This document shows positions 5,933-6,777 of a stretch of DNA of 6,777 nucleotides, in pieces. Within the stretch, counting starts at the first letter, position 1; each line of letters opens with the position of its first letter. The notes under the pieces were generated by a model. It ran no database searches, was not told the DNA's origin, and worked only from the letters and a program-made list of their open reading frames with translations. The stretch is from contig VAXT01000094.1 of assembly GCA_005883245.1 (NCBI GenBank), positions 1-6,777 of the forward strand, written 5' to 3'. Source of the stretch: Actinomycetota bacterium. GTDB lineage: Bacteria; Actinomycetota; Thermoleophilia; Gaiellales; Gaiellaceae. The translations under genes and the position numbers were made by a program.

Positions 5933-5968
5933 TAAGACGGCCATGCCGGCAAAGCCGGCACGGCCTTA
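5933..5968. repeat. Strong hairpin 1 between divergent GNAT and methyltransferase genes
   Basis: GCCATGCCGGC (5940-5950) and GCCGGCACGGC (5954-5964) pair around an AAA loop. An outer TAAG/CTTA stem (5933-5936 with 5965-5968) is separated by a three-base bulge on one side. The single mismatch is A-C on the plus strand but becomes a G-U pair in minus-strand RNA. No T-run follows on either strand, so it is not a standard intrinsic terminator. It resembles a dispersed REP-like palindrome, though one window cannot show copy number. Confidence 0.65.
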
Positions 5969-5970
5969 GT

Positions 5971-5993
5971 GTCGGCGCCGCCGAGTCGGCGCC
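5971..5993. repeat. Hairpin 2 built from a 9-bp direct repeat, abutting the methyltransferase -10
   Basis: GTCGGCGCC occurs at 5971-5979 and again at 5985-5993. Within this, GGCGCCG (5974-5980) and CGGCGCC (5987-5993) form a perfect 7-bp stem around a six-base loop. It ends one base before the TATTCT element, so it fills the whole -35/-10 spacer region of the next gene. Confidence 0.6.
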
Positions 5994-5994
5994 T

Positions 5995-6000
5995 TATTCT
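5995..6000 (+). promoter_or_regulatory. Putative -10 element of the RNA methyltransferase gene
   Basis: TATTCT is followed by GGGCTC and the ATG at 6007. This is the same TANNNT plus six-base spacing as at the other first genes, with no Shine-Dalgarno sequence. Confidence 0.6.
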
Positions 6001-6006
6001 GGGCTC

Positions 6007-6777
6007 ATGGCCGCCCCGGTGCGACTGGACGACGAGCTCGACCTCAGGATCGAGTCGCTCGCGTACGGCGGCAACGGCGTCGCGCGGCTGAACGGCTTCG
6101 TCGTCTTCGTCCGCCGCGGGCTGCCCGGGGACGTCGTTCGCGCGCGCGTAACGAAGGTGAAGCGGAATCACGCCGAGGCGCTGGCGCTCGAGGTGGTGGA
6201 GCCCGGAGCGCCGCGCGTCGACGCGCCGTGCGAGCACTACCCGGCCTGCGGCGGCTGCCGCTTCCAGGATCTCGCCTACGAGGCGCAGCTGGACGCGAAG
6301 GCGGCGCAAGTGGCGGAAGCTTTGCGCCGAATCGGGCGCATCGACGAGCCGCCCCTGGAGCCGATCGTCCCGGCCGACCCGATCTTCCACTACCGGAACA
6401 AGCTCGAATACTCGTTCACGTCGACGCCCGAAGGCCCCGCGCTCGGGTTCCATCGCGCCGGGCGCTGGGACGAGGTGCTCGACATTCGCAAGTGCTGGCT
6501 GACGACCGACCTCGGCAACGGGATCCGCGACGCGGTCCGTACATGGGCGCGCGAGCAGCGCCTCGAGGCCTACGACCAGGCCGAGCACACCGGCTTCCTG
6601 CGCCACCTCGTCGTTCGCGAGGGCCGCAACACGGGGCAGACGCTCATTCAGCTTGTCACCGCGCCCGGCAGGCTCGACGCCGACAGCTTCGTCGCCGCGC
6701 TCGAGCGGTTCCCGGAGGTGCGGTCGATCCACTGGTCCGTCAACGACCGCCCCGCGGAGGTGACGAACCTCCCGACG
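6007..6777 (+). CDS. TRAM-domain, [4Fe-4S] RNA (uracil-5-)-methyltransferase, RumA/RlmD family, C-terminus cut by window edge
   Basis: This enzyme family transfers a methyl group from S-adenosylmethionine to C5 of uridine in 23S rRNA (RlmC/RlmD) or tRNA (TrmA). The visible 257 residues cover the N-terminal half of a protein usually about 400-450 long. A TRAM domain spans about residues 8-60 (RIESLAYGGNGVARLNGFVVF). Cys75, Cys81 and Cys84 (C-x5-C-GGC) plus Cys163 in RKCWL are the iron-sulfur cluster ligands of RumA-type enzymes. FHYRNKLEYSF (about 129-139) and the RHLVVREG segment are further family hallmarks. The SAM-binding and catalytic Cys/Glu region lies beyond base 6777. The start ATG at 6007 follows a TATTCT -10 by six bases. 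Cluster ligands favour RumA/RlmD over TrmA, but the target position cannot be set from this half. Confidence 0.95.
   Translation, partial: MAAPVRLDDELDLRIESLAYGGNGVARLNGFVVFVRRGLPGDVVRARVTKVKRNHAEALALEVVEPGAPRVDAPCEHYPACGGCRFQDLAYEAQLDAKAAQVAEALRRIGRIDEPPLEPIVPADPIFHYRNKLEYSFTSTPEGPALGFHRAGRWDEVLDIRKCWLTTDLGNGIRDAVRTWAREQRLEAYDQAEHTGFLRHLVVREGRNTGQTLIQLVTAPGRLDADSFVAALERFPEVRSIHWSVNDRPAEVTNLPT

Noticed and set aside
4904..5944. Minus-strand ORF (346 codons) overlapping the GNAT gene in another frame
   Set aside because: Extreme Arg/Ala/Pro content and no motif, while the neighbouring frame encodes two intact GNAT motifs.
5933..5993. Intrinsic terminator for either flanking gene
   Set aside because: Both flanking genes start here rather than end, and no T-run follows hairpin 1 on either strand; only a weak TTATT follows hairpin 2, where it serves better as a -10.
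1..6777. CRISPR array, tRNA/rRNA, insertion sequence or phage element
   Set aside because: No regularly spaced repeats, no tRNA-like cloverleaf or conserved rRNA stretch, and no transposase or integrase motifs were seen on either strand.

Overview
The window is GC-rich, uses GTG and ATC/TTG-type starts freely, and carries a recurrent promoter-to-start arrangement (TANNNT, six bases, start codon) that points to leaderless transcription. With the protein types present, this suggests a high-GC actinobacterium-like chromosome. Class Thermoleophilia is my best guess, but it rests on impression rather than a marker gene.

Layout. At 1-747 (minus) lies the N-terminal three quarters of a LacI-family repressor, cut by the window edge. 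Upstream of it, a perfect 13-bp inverted repeat at 768-808 carries two LacI-type operators. Facing away from the repressor is a small ORF of 59 codons (832-1011, plus) with a good Shine-Dalgarno sequence. A hypothetical multi-pass membrane protein follows (1139-1534, plus). At 1551-3047 (minus) is a HEAGH zinc metallopeptidase. It has no canonical start codon for its N-terminus and probably begins at ATC.

It is transcribed divergently, from an apparently shared -10 element, from a tightly packed plus-strand operon. The operon holds a shortened YjbQ/UPF0047 protein (3065-3337), an ABC ATPase (3334-4224) and an ABC-2 permease (4224-4964), joined by a 4-base and a 1-base overlap. The permease overlaps the 3' end of a convergent tandem-GNAT acetyltransferase (4957-5871, minus). 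After two strong hairpins (5933-5993), an iron-sulfur RNA uracil-5-methyltransferase of the RumA/RlmD family starts at 6007 (plus) and runs off the end.

How the parts work together. The ATPase and permease form a two-gene exporter of unknown substrate. YjbQ is translationally coupled in front of them but lacks its central conserved block. The LacI repressor probably controls itself and perhaps the small ORF. The peptidase, acetyltransferase and methyltransferase look like housekeeping genes, each with its own promoter.

I see no clear multi-gene new system. The strongest leads are the ATC start and shared bidirectional promoter at 3045-3067, the internally deleted YjbQ, the small ORF opposite the LacI operator pair, and the tandem hairpins directly upstream of the methyltransferase -10.
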